A stretch of DNA of 64,000 bases from Rhizobium skierniewicense. Lineage in GTDB: Bacteria; Pseudomonadota; Alphaproteobacteria; Rhizobiales; Rhizobiaceae. Location: positions 248,001-312,000 of the forward strand of contig NZ_JACIDV010000003.1 in assembly GCF_014196515.1 (NCBI RefSeq), written 5' to 3'. The notes under the pieces are model-generated. The model was not told the DNA's origin and did not search any database. It worked only from the letters and a program-made list of their open reading frames with translations. The position numbers and the translations under genes are program-made. Within the stretch, counting starts at the first letter, position 1. The number at the start of each line of letters is the position of its first letter. Shown here one piece after another: positions 1-8,957 of this stretch.

Positions 1-275
1 GCCTATCGCACAGTCAAGATCCCTCAACGTGGCGAGAGGCGCTTGCCATAGCCGGCGGACCAATTCTGTTTCTGGCAGGCAATATCGGTGTAAAGGTGGC
101 ATCCTCCTATATCAGACCCGTCTCCCATTTTGTCGGTATTGGCGTTCTCCTCGTGTTGCTGCTCTTGCAAGGCATGCCGCTTTACGCGTTACAGATCGGA
201 TGTGCGAGTGTCCTTGGGATTGTCGCGGCATGGGAATATGTGGCGCTCAGAAACAACGCGACAAATTCTGCGTAG
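1..275 (+). CDS. ltrA: LtrA-like low temperature requirement membrane protein, C-terminal fragment
   Basis: The frame that opens at base 3 is free of stops up to TAG at 273-275 and encodes about 90 residues. It has the small-residue-rich motif EALAIAGGPILFLAG followed by hydrophobic segments (IGVLLVLLLLQG and SVLGIVAAWEYVAL), which is the C-terminal end of LtrA-family multi-pass membrane proteins as I know them. The gene runs off the left edge, so the start and most of the protein are missing. A second frame from 29 to 331 overlaps it but gives an arginine- and cysteine-rich protein with no membrane pattern, so I treat that frame as a shadow. The physiological role of LtrA proteins is poorly defined. 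Confidence 0.7.
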   Translation, partial: LSHSQDPSTWREALAIAGGPILFLAGNIGVKVASSYIRPVSHFVGIGVLLVLLLLQGMPLYALQIGCASVLGIVAAWEYVALRNNATNSA

Positions 276-298
276 CCATCATGAAAAATTGGGGGCTT

Positions 299-329
299 AG
301 AGCGTTTCCATTTAACAAGGAAGCGCTCT
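299..329. repeat. Palindromic intergenic repeat, copy 1
   Basis: AGAGCGTTTCC (299-309) and GGAAGCGCTCT (319-329) form an inverted repeat with one mismatch around the loop ATTTAACAA. Nearly the same element recurs at 48961-48991. It lies just after the ltrA-like stop codon. No T-run follows on the plus strand, although the minus strand has a TTTTT tract on its 5' side. It looks like a dispersed palindromic element rather than a dedicated terminator. Confidence 0.65.
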
Positions 330-468
330 AAAAAGAGAGCCCGGTTGCAATGGTGGACTTCACCGCACGGTCACGACGTATGATGTACGCCTGTCACACA
401 CAGAAGATACCGCAGGCAAAGCGCGTGGATTTACCACAAATCCACCCAGGACTTGGCTATTAGCGTCT

Positions 469-1047
469 TCACGGCTCCCAGGCGATGTCATCTCTGACGA
501 TTTTCGCAGGATTGCCGGCGACAACGGAACGCGGTGGAACATCTTTTGTCACCACGGCTCCGGCTGCAATCACAGCGCCGTCACCGATGGTCACGCCTTT
601 AAGGATCATCGCACGCATCCCGATCCATACATGATTGCCTATTCTGATGGGGGCCTTGTTGGGGCGACCGACAAGGTTGTGGCCGTCCCAATCGCGGATG
701 ATCGCTTGATCTGCAATAAACACTTCCTCGCCAATCGTGATTTCGCAACCGCAGGATATCCAGCTTTGGCGATTGCAAAATCCACTTCCCAGCGTCAATT
801 TTGCACCGCTTTGAATGCCAATCGTGCTGCCGCTATAGGCATGAAACTGTCCAGCGAGATGCAATTCACCCCGCTCTTTTATAACAAGCTGGGCAGGCTC
901 TGGAACAAGACCCTTCCATGCTTGACCCAGGGAAAGATTGCCACTGCCGGTGATCGTCCCTTCGATGTGGGCCTGCCCTTTTTGCATCAACGTGATGGCT
1001 TTGTTTGTTCGTAATCTCGCTATTCTCAGTCTTATTCTGTCTATCAT
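469..1047 (-). CDS. Hexapeptide-repeat (LbetaH) acyltransferase
   Basis: This 192-residue protein has the imperfect [LIV]-G-x4 hexapeptide periodicity of a left-handed beta-helix acyltransferase. The first coils are around residues 25-100. They are followed by a loop with RDWDGH that carries the likely catalytic histidine, then [20 protein letters not shown], and the usual ending [20 protein letters not shown]. The length and this ending fit the WcaF/WbbJ/NodL-like O-acetyltransferases that modify polysaccharides or sugars with acetyl-CoA; the acceptor cannot be read from the sequence. No glycosyltransferase cluster is next to it. It is transcribed away from the FAD oxidoreductase, across an AT-rich gap. 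The ribosome binding site before the ATG at 1047 is weak (GAGG about 13 bases upstream), so the start is only probable. Confidence 0.8.
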   Translation of the reverse strand: MIDRIRLRIARLRTNKAITLMQKGQAHIEGTITGSGNLSLGQAWKGLVPEPAQLVIKERGELHLAGQFHAYSGSTIGIQSGAKLTLGSGFCNRQSWISCGCEITIGEEVFIADQAIIRDWDGHNLVGRPNKAPIRIGNHVWIGMRAMILKGVTIGDGAVIAAGAVVTKDVPPRSVVAGNPAKIVRDDIAWEP

Positions 1048-1568
1048 AAAATTAGCCGCCTCATGGGTTCTGGCAGACTCGAGGAGGCTACCTGATTAGA
1101 GAGTTGAGTTTTTATCGATCTGTGTTCCCCGGTTCAATCTTTTCGCTTGAAAGGTTTGCTGAGTAGATGCGAGGGACTGCCCACCTCAAGTTTTATTTGT
1201 TATTTATTTTAAAGTTTCCGCTAATTTATAATATAGATAAATATAAATATCGTATATTACAGTTAAGTCAGATTTATTTTAAATCTATGATGGAGCTGTA
1301 TAAGCTTTCAAAGCAATCAATAAGGAATTCCATATTTTGAATACTGCTTTAGCATCCAGATAATTTTCTTTGCACTGCAAAATTTTACGTATTTACTGTG
1401 GATCGAAACCGGGCAATTTTCAGTGTGTGGATCGAGTTTCAGTCGTGAGCTGTCGGATCAGGGCGCGCCTGAACAGCATTCGAGGTTAATACCGGAGAAT
1501 AGACATGAAGCGCTGTTTCGGTGTCCGGATTATCCGGTCCGGCGCTCCTTTGAGGAATTGGCGACAAA
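1048..1568. other. AT-rich divergent intergenic region
   Basis: This stretch of 521 bases separates the divergent acetyltransferase and FAD oxidoreductase. About 1180-1420 is very AT-rich, in contrast to its surroundings. It should hold both promoters. I see no convincing gene in it: the frame from 1423 to 1680 overlaps the oxidoreductase start and resembles no known family. Confidence 0.5.
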
Positions 1569-3326
1569 ATGCTCTCTCATATCAATCGACGGCACTTTAT
1601 TGCCGGTAGCGCCCTGCTGTTCGCCCCAAAGCTGGCATTCGCCTCGGAGCAGCGTGCCGATATCGTTATTTATGGAATGACCAGCGGCGCGGTAACAGCG
1701 GCAATCCAGGCTCGGACAATGGGTCTTTCACCTGTGATCGTTGGGGGCTGGCGGGACAAACACATCGGCGGCATGATGTCTGGCGGGTTGGGCGGCACCG
1801 ATATCAGTTCGGGCAATGCCTATGGCGGGCTGAGCCGTCATGTTATCAGTCTCATCAATGCTGCTGGTAAGCAATCCGATGATCAATTTCATTTCGAGCC
1901 GCGCTTTGCCGAAAGCGTCTTCAATGATCTGGTGAAAACCTATGACATTCCCGTTATTCCCAGTCTCGGACTTCGGCGAGTGAAAAAAACCGGCTCGCGA
2001 CTGGAATCGCTGGAGACCGTGGACGGGCAGGTTTTTCGCGGCCGTGTGTTTATCGATGCCAGCTATGAGGGAGACCTGATTTCGGCGGCTGGGGTCAGCA
2101 CGATTGTTGGGCGGGAAGCGCGCAATGGCGACAACGTTCTGAACGGTTATCGAGGGACTGACCACGCAGCCCTGGGAACCAACCATAATTTCTACAGCTG
2201 GCGACATCTGGAAAAAATCATTGGTCCGGTTTCCGTGGATCCATACGTCGTTTCCGGCAACCCGGGGAGCGGTATACTTCCGTGTATCCGCTCCTATCCG
2301 CAACCCGAAAACGGTGCAGCGGATCGTGCCGTGCAGGCCTATAACTTCCGCATGACGATGACGCGTGACGAAGCGCGCAGGGTGGATCTATCCGCAACCG
2401 CACCTGAGGGTTTCGACCCCGCACGCTACGAACTTCTGTATCGCTGGATCGACGTGCTCAACCGTGGCGGACTATTGGAAAATCCGGCGGAGGCGGTAAA
2501 GCTCTTCCTGCTGCACAATGATCTGGGCAATGGTGTCTACGACATCAACAATTTCGGCCCCGTCTCCACCGATCTCCTTGGCGTATCATGGGGGTATCCG
2601 CAAGCCGACTATGCCGTGCGTGAAAAACTTTGGAAGGCGCACGAAAAATGGATACGGGGACTTTTCTACGCGCTTCAGCATCATCCGGATGCCCGGATGC
2701 CGGTCGATATGCGCGATGCCTTCAGGCAGTATGGGCTGGACGAAGCGCATTATAAAGATCCGCATGAGAATGATGAGCGTCACTGGCCCTACCAGCTCTA
2801 CGTGCGCGAGGCGCGCCGCATGGTCTCTGATTACCAGATGAGCGGCCGTGAAGTCGCTGCCAACGACGACATGGATCCCCTTGATCCACGCACAATTGGC
2901 ACGGGATCCTACAATCGCGACAGTCACCATACACAGCGCATTCTTCGCGCCGATTCCAATATTCTCGGCCTCTCCAAAGTGTCGGTCTGGAATGAGGGCA
3001 ACTTCGAGGCTCCGTCCGGAGGAGCTGACCTGATGTTCCCTATCCCTTATGGTGCCATCGTACCGCGTCGTGCTGAATGCACCAACCTGCTCTCCATATT
3101 TGCAATCAGCGCAACGCACGAAGCATTCGGCGCGACACGAATGGAAATGTCGCTGATGCAGCTTGGACAATCAGCCGCCGCCGCCGCCGGGTTGGCGGTG
3201 AAAAGCGAGGCCGATATACAGGAGATCCCCTGTGACGAGCTGGTATCCGCCCTGTTTGTTCCCACCGGAGCACCACCGCCCGTATTGCCAGAAAGAGCCC
3301 ACCCAAAAGCACTGGCCCAGAATTGA
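1569..3326 (+). CDS. FAD-dependent oxidoreductase with Tat-type signal
   Basis: This 585-residue protein begins with NRRHFIAG and a hydrophobic stretch ending in LAFA-SEQ. That is a twin-arginine-like signal peptide and suggests export of a folded, cofactor-loaded enzyme. The mature part opens with ADIVIYGMTSGAVTAAIQA, a diverged Rossmann dinucleotide motif, followed by the glycine-rich HIGGMMSGGLGGTD. This is typical of the FAD_oxidored family (PF12831), whose members are often loosely annotated as 'xanthan lyase-like'. A second FAD-contact region, FIDASYEGDLISAAG, lies around residues 160-175. The substrate is unknown. It has no operon partner: the next gene is convergent and about 400 bases away. 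GAGGA about 12 bases before the ATG is a slightly distant Shine-Dalgarno sequence. I am confident of the family and not of the function. Confidence 0.8.
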   Translation: MLSHINRRHFIAGSALLFAPKLAFASEQRADIVIYGMTSGAVTAAIQARTMGLSPVIVGGWRDKHIGGMMSGGLGGTDISSGNAYGGLSRHVISLINAAGKQSDDQFHFEPRFAESVFNDLVKTYDIPVIPSLGLRRVKKTGSRLESLETVDGQVFRGRVFIDASYEGDLISAAGVSTIVGREARNGDNVLNGYRGTDHAALGTNHNFYSWRHLEKIIGPVSVDPYVVSGNPGSGILPCIRSYPQPENGAADRAVQAYNFRMTMTRDEARRVDLSATAPEGFDPARYELLYRWIDVLNRGGLLENPAEAVKLFLLHNDLGNGVYDINNFGPVSTDLLGVSWGYPQADYAVREKLWKAHEKWIRGLFYALQHHPDARMPVDMRDAFRQYGLDEAHYKDPHENDERHWPYQLYVREARRMVSDYQMSGREVAANDDMDPLDPRTIGTGSYNRDSHHTQRILRADSNILGLSKVSVWNEGNFEAPSGGADLMFPIPYGAIVPRRAECTNLLSIFAISATHEAFGATRMEMSLMQLGQSAAAAAGLAVKSEADIQEIPCDELVSALFVPTGAPPPVLPERAHPKALAQN

Positions 3327-3725
3327 GCCTGAAGCAGTTGAAAATCGGCGATCGTGAAGATCTGTGACAGCTGAACGGATCGCCGAGGCGGTTATACATC
3401 GTGAGCGTAGACCCAAGTGGGATCGTGGGGTCACGCATCATGATCTATATCAACATTGAGGCTGTCCCACTGAGCGGCTTGTCGACAGTCGGAGATGACA
3501 TTCCCTAAACAGGTAGTTTCTCGGATGCCGATGATCGACAACCGCGTCTTCAGTTCCGCCGATTGCACTGTGCGGTCAGATGAGGACCCGTTCGAACGGT
3601 TCACGTCCTTGCTGGAAGCGGTGACGGGTCATCTGAGGCCTTAAAATCAAGGCCTCAGCGAACCAAACATTGGAATGTTCTACTGCAATCCCATCGCTCA
3701 ATGCCATTTATGCAGCTGACGCACT
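3327..3725. other. Intergenic region with no convincing gene
   Basis: This gap between two convergent genes holds one small open frame, 3525-3644 on the plus strand (39 residues, MPMIDNRVF... to ...VTGHLRP). It resembles the tail of a larger protein but matches no family I know. It could be a gene remnant. The gap also contains the perfect hairpin at 3633-3658, which overlaps the end of that frame. Confidence 0.35.
3633..3658. repeat. Perfect 10-bp hairpin
   Basis: CTGAGGCCTT and AAGGCCTCAG pair perfectly around the loop aaaatc. The hairpin lies 67 bases beyond the chemoreceptor stop and about 300 bases beyond the oxidoreductase stop. It is not followed by a T-run on either strand, so a simple intrinsic terminator is uncertain. 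It could still stabilise 3' ends or end convergent transcripts. Confidence 0.5.
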
Positions 3726-5549
3726 TCAAGCGACGCGCTGAGCGACTGACGGAGTGTTCCGATACCCGCTTGTCTTGCCGGATTCTGTGAGCTGGAACTG
3801 CATGACGGATTGGCGTAGCCTGCCGCTCTCACTCGCGAGTGTAACACCTGCGGCGCTCATCTCCTCGACCATAGCTGCGTTCTGTTGGGTCACCTGATCC
3901 ATTTGATTAACCGCTGTATTAACTTCACTCAGCCCAACCGATTGCTCTTTTGCTGATGATGCGATTGAGCGCATGTGGTCGTTTATGATGGCGACATAGC
4001 TCTCGATCGTCTTCAACGCGGTTCCAGTTTCACTCACGAGTTTCACGCCATCCTGTACCTCAACGGAGGAATTTCGGATCAGATCTTTAATTTCCTTCGC
4101 GGCCTTTGCAGAACGTTGCGCCAATTCCCGCACTTCCTGTGCGACAACTGCGAACCCCTTTCCAGCTTCACCAGCTCTGGCGGCCTCCACACCCGCATTC
4201 AGAGCGAGAAGGTTGGTCTGAAATGCGATTTCGTCAATGACGCCGATGATGTTGGAAATCTGACCGGAAGACTGTTCGATCCGTTGCATCGCATCAACAG
4301 CATTGCTGACAACACGTCCAGAGTCTGTCGCACTTTCGTTCGCCTGAAGCGCGATCCGACGGGCTTCATCGGCGCGTTTTGAGGAGTTGGAAACATTGAC
4401 GGTAATCTGGTCAAGCGCAGCCGCAGTTTCTTCGAGTGACGCTGCCTGCCGTTCTGTTCTTTTGGAGAGATTTTCAGCGCTGGAGCTGACCTCACGAGTG
4501 CCATTGTCCAGGCCATCCGTGGCTTCGGAGACCGCGCGTAGGGTTTGAGCAAGTTGCGAGACTGCGACGTTGAAGTCGTTTCTCAACGTTTCAAAATCAG
4601 GAGCGAAAGGCTTCAATAGCTGGAAGGCCAGGTTTCCGCCGGCAAGGTGGCGTAACCCTTCGCCAAGTCCAGACGTTGCCTGCTCCATCTCTTCGGAGCG
4701 AATGCGATCTTGTTCAGCACTTTGTATGCGTTGCCGTTCCGAGATGTCTCGCTGAGATTGGGCCTCTCGTTCCAAGCGGAGATTGGCGACGGCATTCGAA
4801 CGGAAAATCTCCACAGTGTTTGCCATTGCGCCGATCTCGTCCTTACGACCTATGGCCGGCACGATGATTTCCGTATTTCCGTTCGCAAGTTCAACCATCG
4901 CCGACGTCATGGAAACAACCGGTTTGCCGATCGCTTTTGATAGAAGGATGCCCATGGAGAGCGCGACCAGTGCAGCAGTTGCTCCCCCAATAGCCAGGGT
5001 TGCGATTGCCGTATTGAACGTTGATGCCAAAGCCTCTGCTCGTTTTGCAGAAGCCTCTTGCTTGCTAATGGTCAATTTTCCGATGACATCGCGTATTTTC
5101 GTCAGGCGTGCTGTTTTGGCGATGTTCTGGCGTGTTTCCTCAAGACGGTTGCCGGATTGGACGGCAGCCGTGGTCGCTGCCATTTCAACGTTGAAATTGT
5201 CGATCGCCTCTTGCAAAGGTCCTATGACACCATTGGCTTCGTCCGGCCCCAACTGTTTTGCAAGTTGCGTCACCAAGGGCGGAATTGAGGCGGTCTGTTT
5301 GTTGATGCGCTCAATGAATTCACCGTTCGTGCTCGCCACGTATCCGCGCATGGCATTCTGATTTTCAACGAGGTTGGCAAGAATGGCATCTGCAGTTTTC
5401 AGGACGTCTTGCGTCTCGCGATTTTGGGCTGTGGCCTTTTCAATATGGGCCAGCGAAAAATAAACAATTCCGCAGAGAACAAGCACAACGGCGAATATCG
5501 AAGCAAAAGCTACCAGTAATTTCCGAGAGATATTCCAATTCGCAAGCAT
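3726..5549 (-). CDS. Methyl-accepting chemotaxis protein (orphan)
   Basis: This 607-residue chemoreceptor has a first membrane helix at about residues 10-32 and a periplasmic region of about 150 residues with the helical pattern of a four-helix bundle. A second membrane helix at about 185-207 is followed by a HAMP domain (MVELANGNTEIIVPAIGRKDEIGAM region). The cytoplasmic hairpin tip EIAFQTNLLALNAGVEAARA is the CheA/CheW contact site. The C-terminus (SVAQRVA) lacks the tail shared by the two receptors of the che operon at 22.6-26.2 kb, so this one may serve another chemosensory array. It stands alone, with a long AT-rich upstream region. The ligand cannot be predicted. Confidence 0.92.
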   Translation of the reverse strand: MLANWNISRKLLVAFASIFAVVLVLCGIVYFSLAHIEKATAQNRETQDVLKTADAILANLVENQNAMRGYVASTNGEFIERINKQTASIPPLVTQLAKQLGPDEANGVIGPLQEAIDNFNVEMAATTAAVQSGNRLEETRQNIAKTARLTKIRDVIGKLTISKQEASAKRAEALASTFNTAIATLAIGGATAALVALSMGILLSKAIGKPVVSMTSAMVELANGNTEIIVPAIGRKDEIGAMANTVEIFRSNAVANLRLEREAQSQRDISERQRIQSAEQDRIRSEEMEQATSGLGEGLRHLAGGNLAFQLLKPFAPDFETLRNDFNVAVSQLAQTLRAVSEATDGLDNGTREVSSSAENLSKRTERQAASLEETAAALDQITVNVSNSSKRADEARRIALQANESATDSGRVVSNAVDAMQRIEQSSGQISNIIGVIDEIAFQTNLLALNAGVEAARAGEAGKGFAVVAQEVRELAQRSAKAAKEIKDLIRNSSVEVQDGVKLVSETGTALKTIESYVAIINDHMRSIASSAKEQSVGLSEVNTAVNQMDQVTQQNAAMVEEMSAAGVTLASESGRLRQSVMQFQLTESGKTSGYRNTPSVAQRVA

Positions 5550-6188
5550 TTTTACCTCTTTGGCTGAAGGTCAGAATAATCATGGATTTTATGGTCTGCA
5601 GCCAATTCATTTACTGGAGACGTTAAAGCTGCAGCAGTTCCTGATCATTCTGCGAATAAGCCAAATCTGGTGGCTGAACTGAAAGCGGAATATCCTACAG
5701 AATATTACATTTATTTATATTTGATATTTCTTTAGTTTGAATTAATTTCAGAATATTCGATAATATTTTTGAAACATAAGTGATTTTTAATATATTTAAA
5801 TCAACTAAAAATTAAATTTAAGACATATTTATTGATAATAAACGCATAGATTGATTTATTAATCAGCATTAATTATTTTTTATTCCGAATTTATTCTTGT
5901 TTTACAAATTTTGTACTTTGGATTGAAAATTACTTTTTTGAACGCGTGATAATCCCCCGTTTTTTATGGACGCTCCGCATTGGAATTCTGGGAGCTATCG
6001 ATATTTCGAGGTCGGAGACCGAACTGTGGCATCGGATCTTGACGCATTACCTACCATTGTAGTTCTCTGAAGTAGTCTGATTCCATCGCGGTTATCGCAG
6101 CGACTGGTTCTTTGCGTTTGTCGAACTGTTCCCTTCGACTGGCCAACTACCATATGCCAACTTTACGTGAACCTCGTTGGCCTAGAAA
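5550..6188. other. Long AT-rich intergenic region
   Basis: This stretch of 639 bases lies upstream of the chemoreceptor and downstream of the MOSC gene. About 5690-5950 is strongly AT-rich with many TTTA/ATTA tracts. The chemoreceptor promoter should lie in its left part. The right part (5950-6188) has normal composition but no reading frame with family resemblance; it may be eroded coding DNA. Confidence 0.4.
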
Positions 6189-6998
6189 TTACAGTGTCAT
6201 CACCTCGAGGTTTACGTTGGCCTCGACGGTTAATGTGCCCGGCTGAGGAATATGACAATAAATCCCAAAATTTCGGGCGTTGCGACGAACAAGGGTTCGC
6301 AAAATCTCGGGCTGTTCTGTTAATTCAGGCTGAGCGATCAAGGTCATTCCGCACCTTTTGGCTTTTTCCGAAACTTGAACTCTTTGCGCACCAAGCCGAA
6401 GCGTAGCCCCCAGCCAGCTTTCTTCGATAAAACCGGATTCTTCAGGGTCTGGCGAACCTGTCTCGATCAAGACCGCGGGACGAAACCGGCGCTGGTTCAT
6501 CTCGTCTAAGGAGGCAAGGCGAGCAAGTGTTCTCAACGACTGCGTGGTGATAATGTGAAGAGGGCTTGGATCGTAGCGATTTGAGATGATCGGAAGACCC
6601 GCAGCCTCAGGCAGATTGGTGCGCGCGTATCGTCCTATGCCGACATCAAAGCCGAAGTGGTTTGACAGACGAAAGAGCACCGTCTTGTCAATAACAGAGA
6701 CAGCCGCACCATCAGGGAAATGAATGCGCGGCAATCCGTTTTCGTCCAGTGTGCTACGTAGAAACAAAGCGGATCGCCAGCGGACGTCTTTTTCTGGTGC
6801 TGCAGCAAGCCCGGTAGAGGTGTCAAAAATGCCGAACTCGCGATCTCCCACGATACCATTCATATCGACATTGACGGTATGGCACGTCTCTCCCCCCAAA
6901 GAACTCACCGGATAGCGCCACAATTCGGCTATGCGTCCCACCTGTTTCATGGTGCGACGCTGCGACGCGGTGACAGTTCCTGCGCTCATATCATTCAT
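6189..6998 (-). CDS. MOSC-domain protein, mARC/YcbX-like molybdenum enzyme
   Basis: This 269-residue protein begins, after a short tail, with IAELWRYPVSSLGGE, the opening of the MOSC N-terminal beta-barrel domain. The MOSC core follows (GDREFGIFD, and RRFRPAVLIE near residue 171). Cys216 in KRCGMT sits where mARC and YcbX enzymes carry the cysteine that ligates the molybdenum cofactor, and the downstream EILRTLVRRNARNFGIY also fits. The family reduces N-hydroxylated compounds, using electrons from a partner. Unlike E. coli YcbX it has no C-terminal 2Fe-2S ferredoxin domain. Its start ATG overlaps the stop of the flavoprotein gene by four bases (ATGA), which indicates translational coupling; the flavoprotein is therefore a candidate partner, but this is inference. 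Confidence 0.8.
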   Translation of the reverse strand: MNDMSAGTVTASQRRTMKQVGRIAELWRYPVSSLGGETCHTVNVDMNGIVGDREFGIFDTSTGLAAAPEKDVRWRSALFLRSTLDENGLPRIHFPDGAAVSVIDKTVLFRLSNHFGFDVGIGRYARTNLPEAAGLPIISNRYDPSPLHIITTQSLRTLARLASLDEMNQRRFRPAVLIETGSPDPEESGFIEESWLGATLRLGAQRVQVSEKAKRCGMTLIAQPELTEQPEILRTLVRRNARNFGIYCHIPQPGTLTVEANVNLEVMTL

Positions 6999-8677
6999 GC
7001 GGAGAGCAACTCGGTGAACTGTGTATGGCTCAGGTCTTCGATGATGGCGTGTGCGACGATCTCGCCGGTTTCTGCCGCGCTCGTGATGCCCTGAACAAAA
7101 GGGTTCTTGTGCAAAAGAAACGGAATCGCAGCGCAGTAAAGGCGGTTGGAGACGGTTCCCGCTGTGATCGTACGGTAATGGTCATCCACGTCGATGCCGC
7201 CCAAACGCACGCTCGACACGGCTGCATCGCCCACCAGGAAGCCCGAAGGCTCGGCTGTGGGCGCTTTTCGTACGGTTTCCTGGCTGACCAGTGTCGGAAA
7301 CGGAAGTTCACGGGCGGAAAGTGCACTTTGGCCTGTAGCATCTATGAAGTTATCAAACCGCTCCGTCCTGTCACCCAACGCAACGTACGCCCCACGCGCC
7401 GAGTCTGGCTTTGTGATCTCATAGTCGCTACCGAGCTTGAAGATGTCCAGCCGTGCCGCGTTTCGCAGTGCCAACAGACGCTCGATCGAGAGGTGTGGCA
7501 CCGTTGCGTATTCATCGATGAAGATGCCCTTGAACGATGCGTTGAAACGCGCAAAGTCTTCTGTGTCGAGATGCGGAACGACTTTGGCGATGATCTCGTG
7601 TGTAATCATTATGGCGTAACGCCATGGCACCGTAAATTCTGCTGCCGCATTCTGTTTGGCTTCGGCAAGGTTGGCAGCGGCCCACACAAAGGGATCGATG
7701 TTTGAGCGGCGGGCATAATACGCGTTGGCAAACGTATCTACAGTCAGCTGGCTCAGCCCGATCTCAGCGGCATAATCCGGATCAGCAAGACTGATTTCGT
7801 TTCTGAAAAGCTCGAATACCTTGTCCAAAAGTCCGTTCGATCCCTGAGAAATCAAAGCCTCGATCGCTTCCGGAGTGCAAATGCGCGGGCGCATGTAAGG
7901 CAGCGGACAATAGAAGTCCGCTTCCGGAAGAAGTCCCTTTCGAGACATCAGGACCGCATGAAAATCTTCACTGCCGGTCGATGGCTGGTACTGGAGATTT
8001 CCGGTCCCGTCATACACGAATGATCCACACGACGTCGCCACCGTCATAAGCGCGTCGATTGCACTCAGTGACGTACCCAATATGCCCAACCGCCCGCCTT
8101 CGATCGACTGAAGTGCGGATGCGGGCCACGCCGACATGAAATATCCGGGGTGAGTTTCGGTATTTTCCGGCCAGTTGTGACCGGTCGCCATCACAACGTG
8201 GTCGTATAGCGCATCGAAGGTTTCACCCGCGGCCTCGACTTTCAGGCGAATTTCGCGCGTTTCGAGGGCAATGTCCCTCACGCGGTGTTGCACACGGATG
8301 TCCACCTTGTGACCATTTTTTTCCGCCTGCGCTTTCAGATACAAAAACTGGTCGTGGAAATAATCGCCCAAGACCAAGCGAGGGTAAAACTCGCGCTCGC
8401 TGATTTGGGTGCGGACAATCCCGAATGTAGAGAGATATTCGTCATCACGACCACGAAGCCAATCCGCCAAGGTTTGTCCCAGCGGTGGGATTTCAATACT
8501 CGGAATATTCGACAGCATGGCCGGATCATTAATTGTGGGAAGATACGGCGTGCCTTTCCCTGCATAGTTTTCAGCTTCGTATATGGTGATGGAGAGGTGC
8601 TTAGGCGAATGGGACAAATGCTGGAACGTATAAATACCTGTCGGGCCAGATCCAATGATACAAACTCTATCCGTCAT
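6995..8677 (-). CDS. FAD/NAD(P)-binding flavoprotein (NAD_binding_9 type)
   Basis: This 560-residue protein opens with RVCIIGSGPTGIYTFQHL, the GxGxxG dinucleotide fold, then YEAENYAGKGTPYLPTIND. The latter is the pattern of PF13454 (FAD-NAD(P)-binding) proteins, in which GTPY contacts the flavin. A second nucleotide motif, VVMATGHNWP, is at about residues 160-170, and RFDNFIDATGQS near residue 440 is the late FAD-contact segment. These proteins are poorly characterised and are often guessed to be N-hydroxylating or amine-oxidising enzymes. It is the first gene of a two-gene operon with the MOSC protein and is divergent from the histidine kinase gene. The reaction is unknown. Confidence 0.8.
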   Translation of the reverse strand: MTDRVCIIGSGPTGIYTFQHLSHSPKHLSITIYEAENYAGKGTPYLPTINDPAMLSNIPSIEIPPLGQTLADWLRGRDDEYLSTFGIVRTQISEREFYPRLVLGDYFHDQFLYLKAQAEKNGHKVDIRVQHRVRDIALETREIRLKVEAAGETFDALYDHVVMATGHNWPENTETHPGYFMSAWPASALQSIEGGRLGILGTSLSAIDALMTVATSCGSFVYDGTGNLQYQPSTGSEDFHAVLMSRKGLLPEADFYCPLPYMRPRICTPEAIEALISQGSNGLLDKVFELFRNEISLADPDYAAEIGLSQLTVDTFANAYYARRSNIDPFVWAAANLAEAKQNAAAEFTVPWRYAIMITHEIIAKVVPHLDTEDFARFNASFKGIFIDEYATVPHLSIERLLALRNAARLDIFKLGSDYEITKPDSARGAYVALGDRTERFDNFIDATGQSALSARELPFPTLVSQETVRKAPTAEPSGFLVGDAAVSSVRLGGIDVDDHYRTITAGTVSNRLYCAAIPFLLHKNPFVQGITSAAETGEIVAHAIIEDLSHTQFTELLSA

Positions 8678-8957
8678 AAAAACTTTCTCCAGCGGTACCT
8701 AATATACCTATCCCCCTAAACACCATCTGGACCATATCCGTTCCACGCGTCGGTGCTATGTCCGCTTTCGGACGGATGGGGGTGCCTGGCCTCGTGGAAT
8801 GCGCGGGTTTGAGGCCTAGCCGTTGCGCTCATCGAAACATTTTGCACCTTAGCCGAATAAATACCGCAAAGTCCGCCTTTGCATAAGCGATGTAAACGCG
8901 CGTTATGAGAATGTCGTTCGCCAAGGGCCATGGCCCGTTTAGGGGAAAGGGGGCAGC

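Noticed and set aside
29..331. A 100-residue plus-strand frame at the left edge
   Set aside because: The overlapping frame from base 3 gives a coherent LtrA-like membrane protein; this one is a shadow rich in Arg and Cys.
1728..2303. A 191-residue minus-strand frame inside the FAD oxidoreductase
   Set aside because: Antisense shadow; the plus-strand protein has clear cofactor motifs along this stretch.
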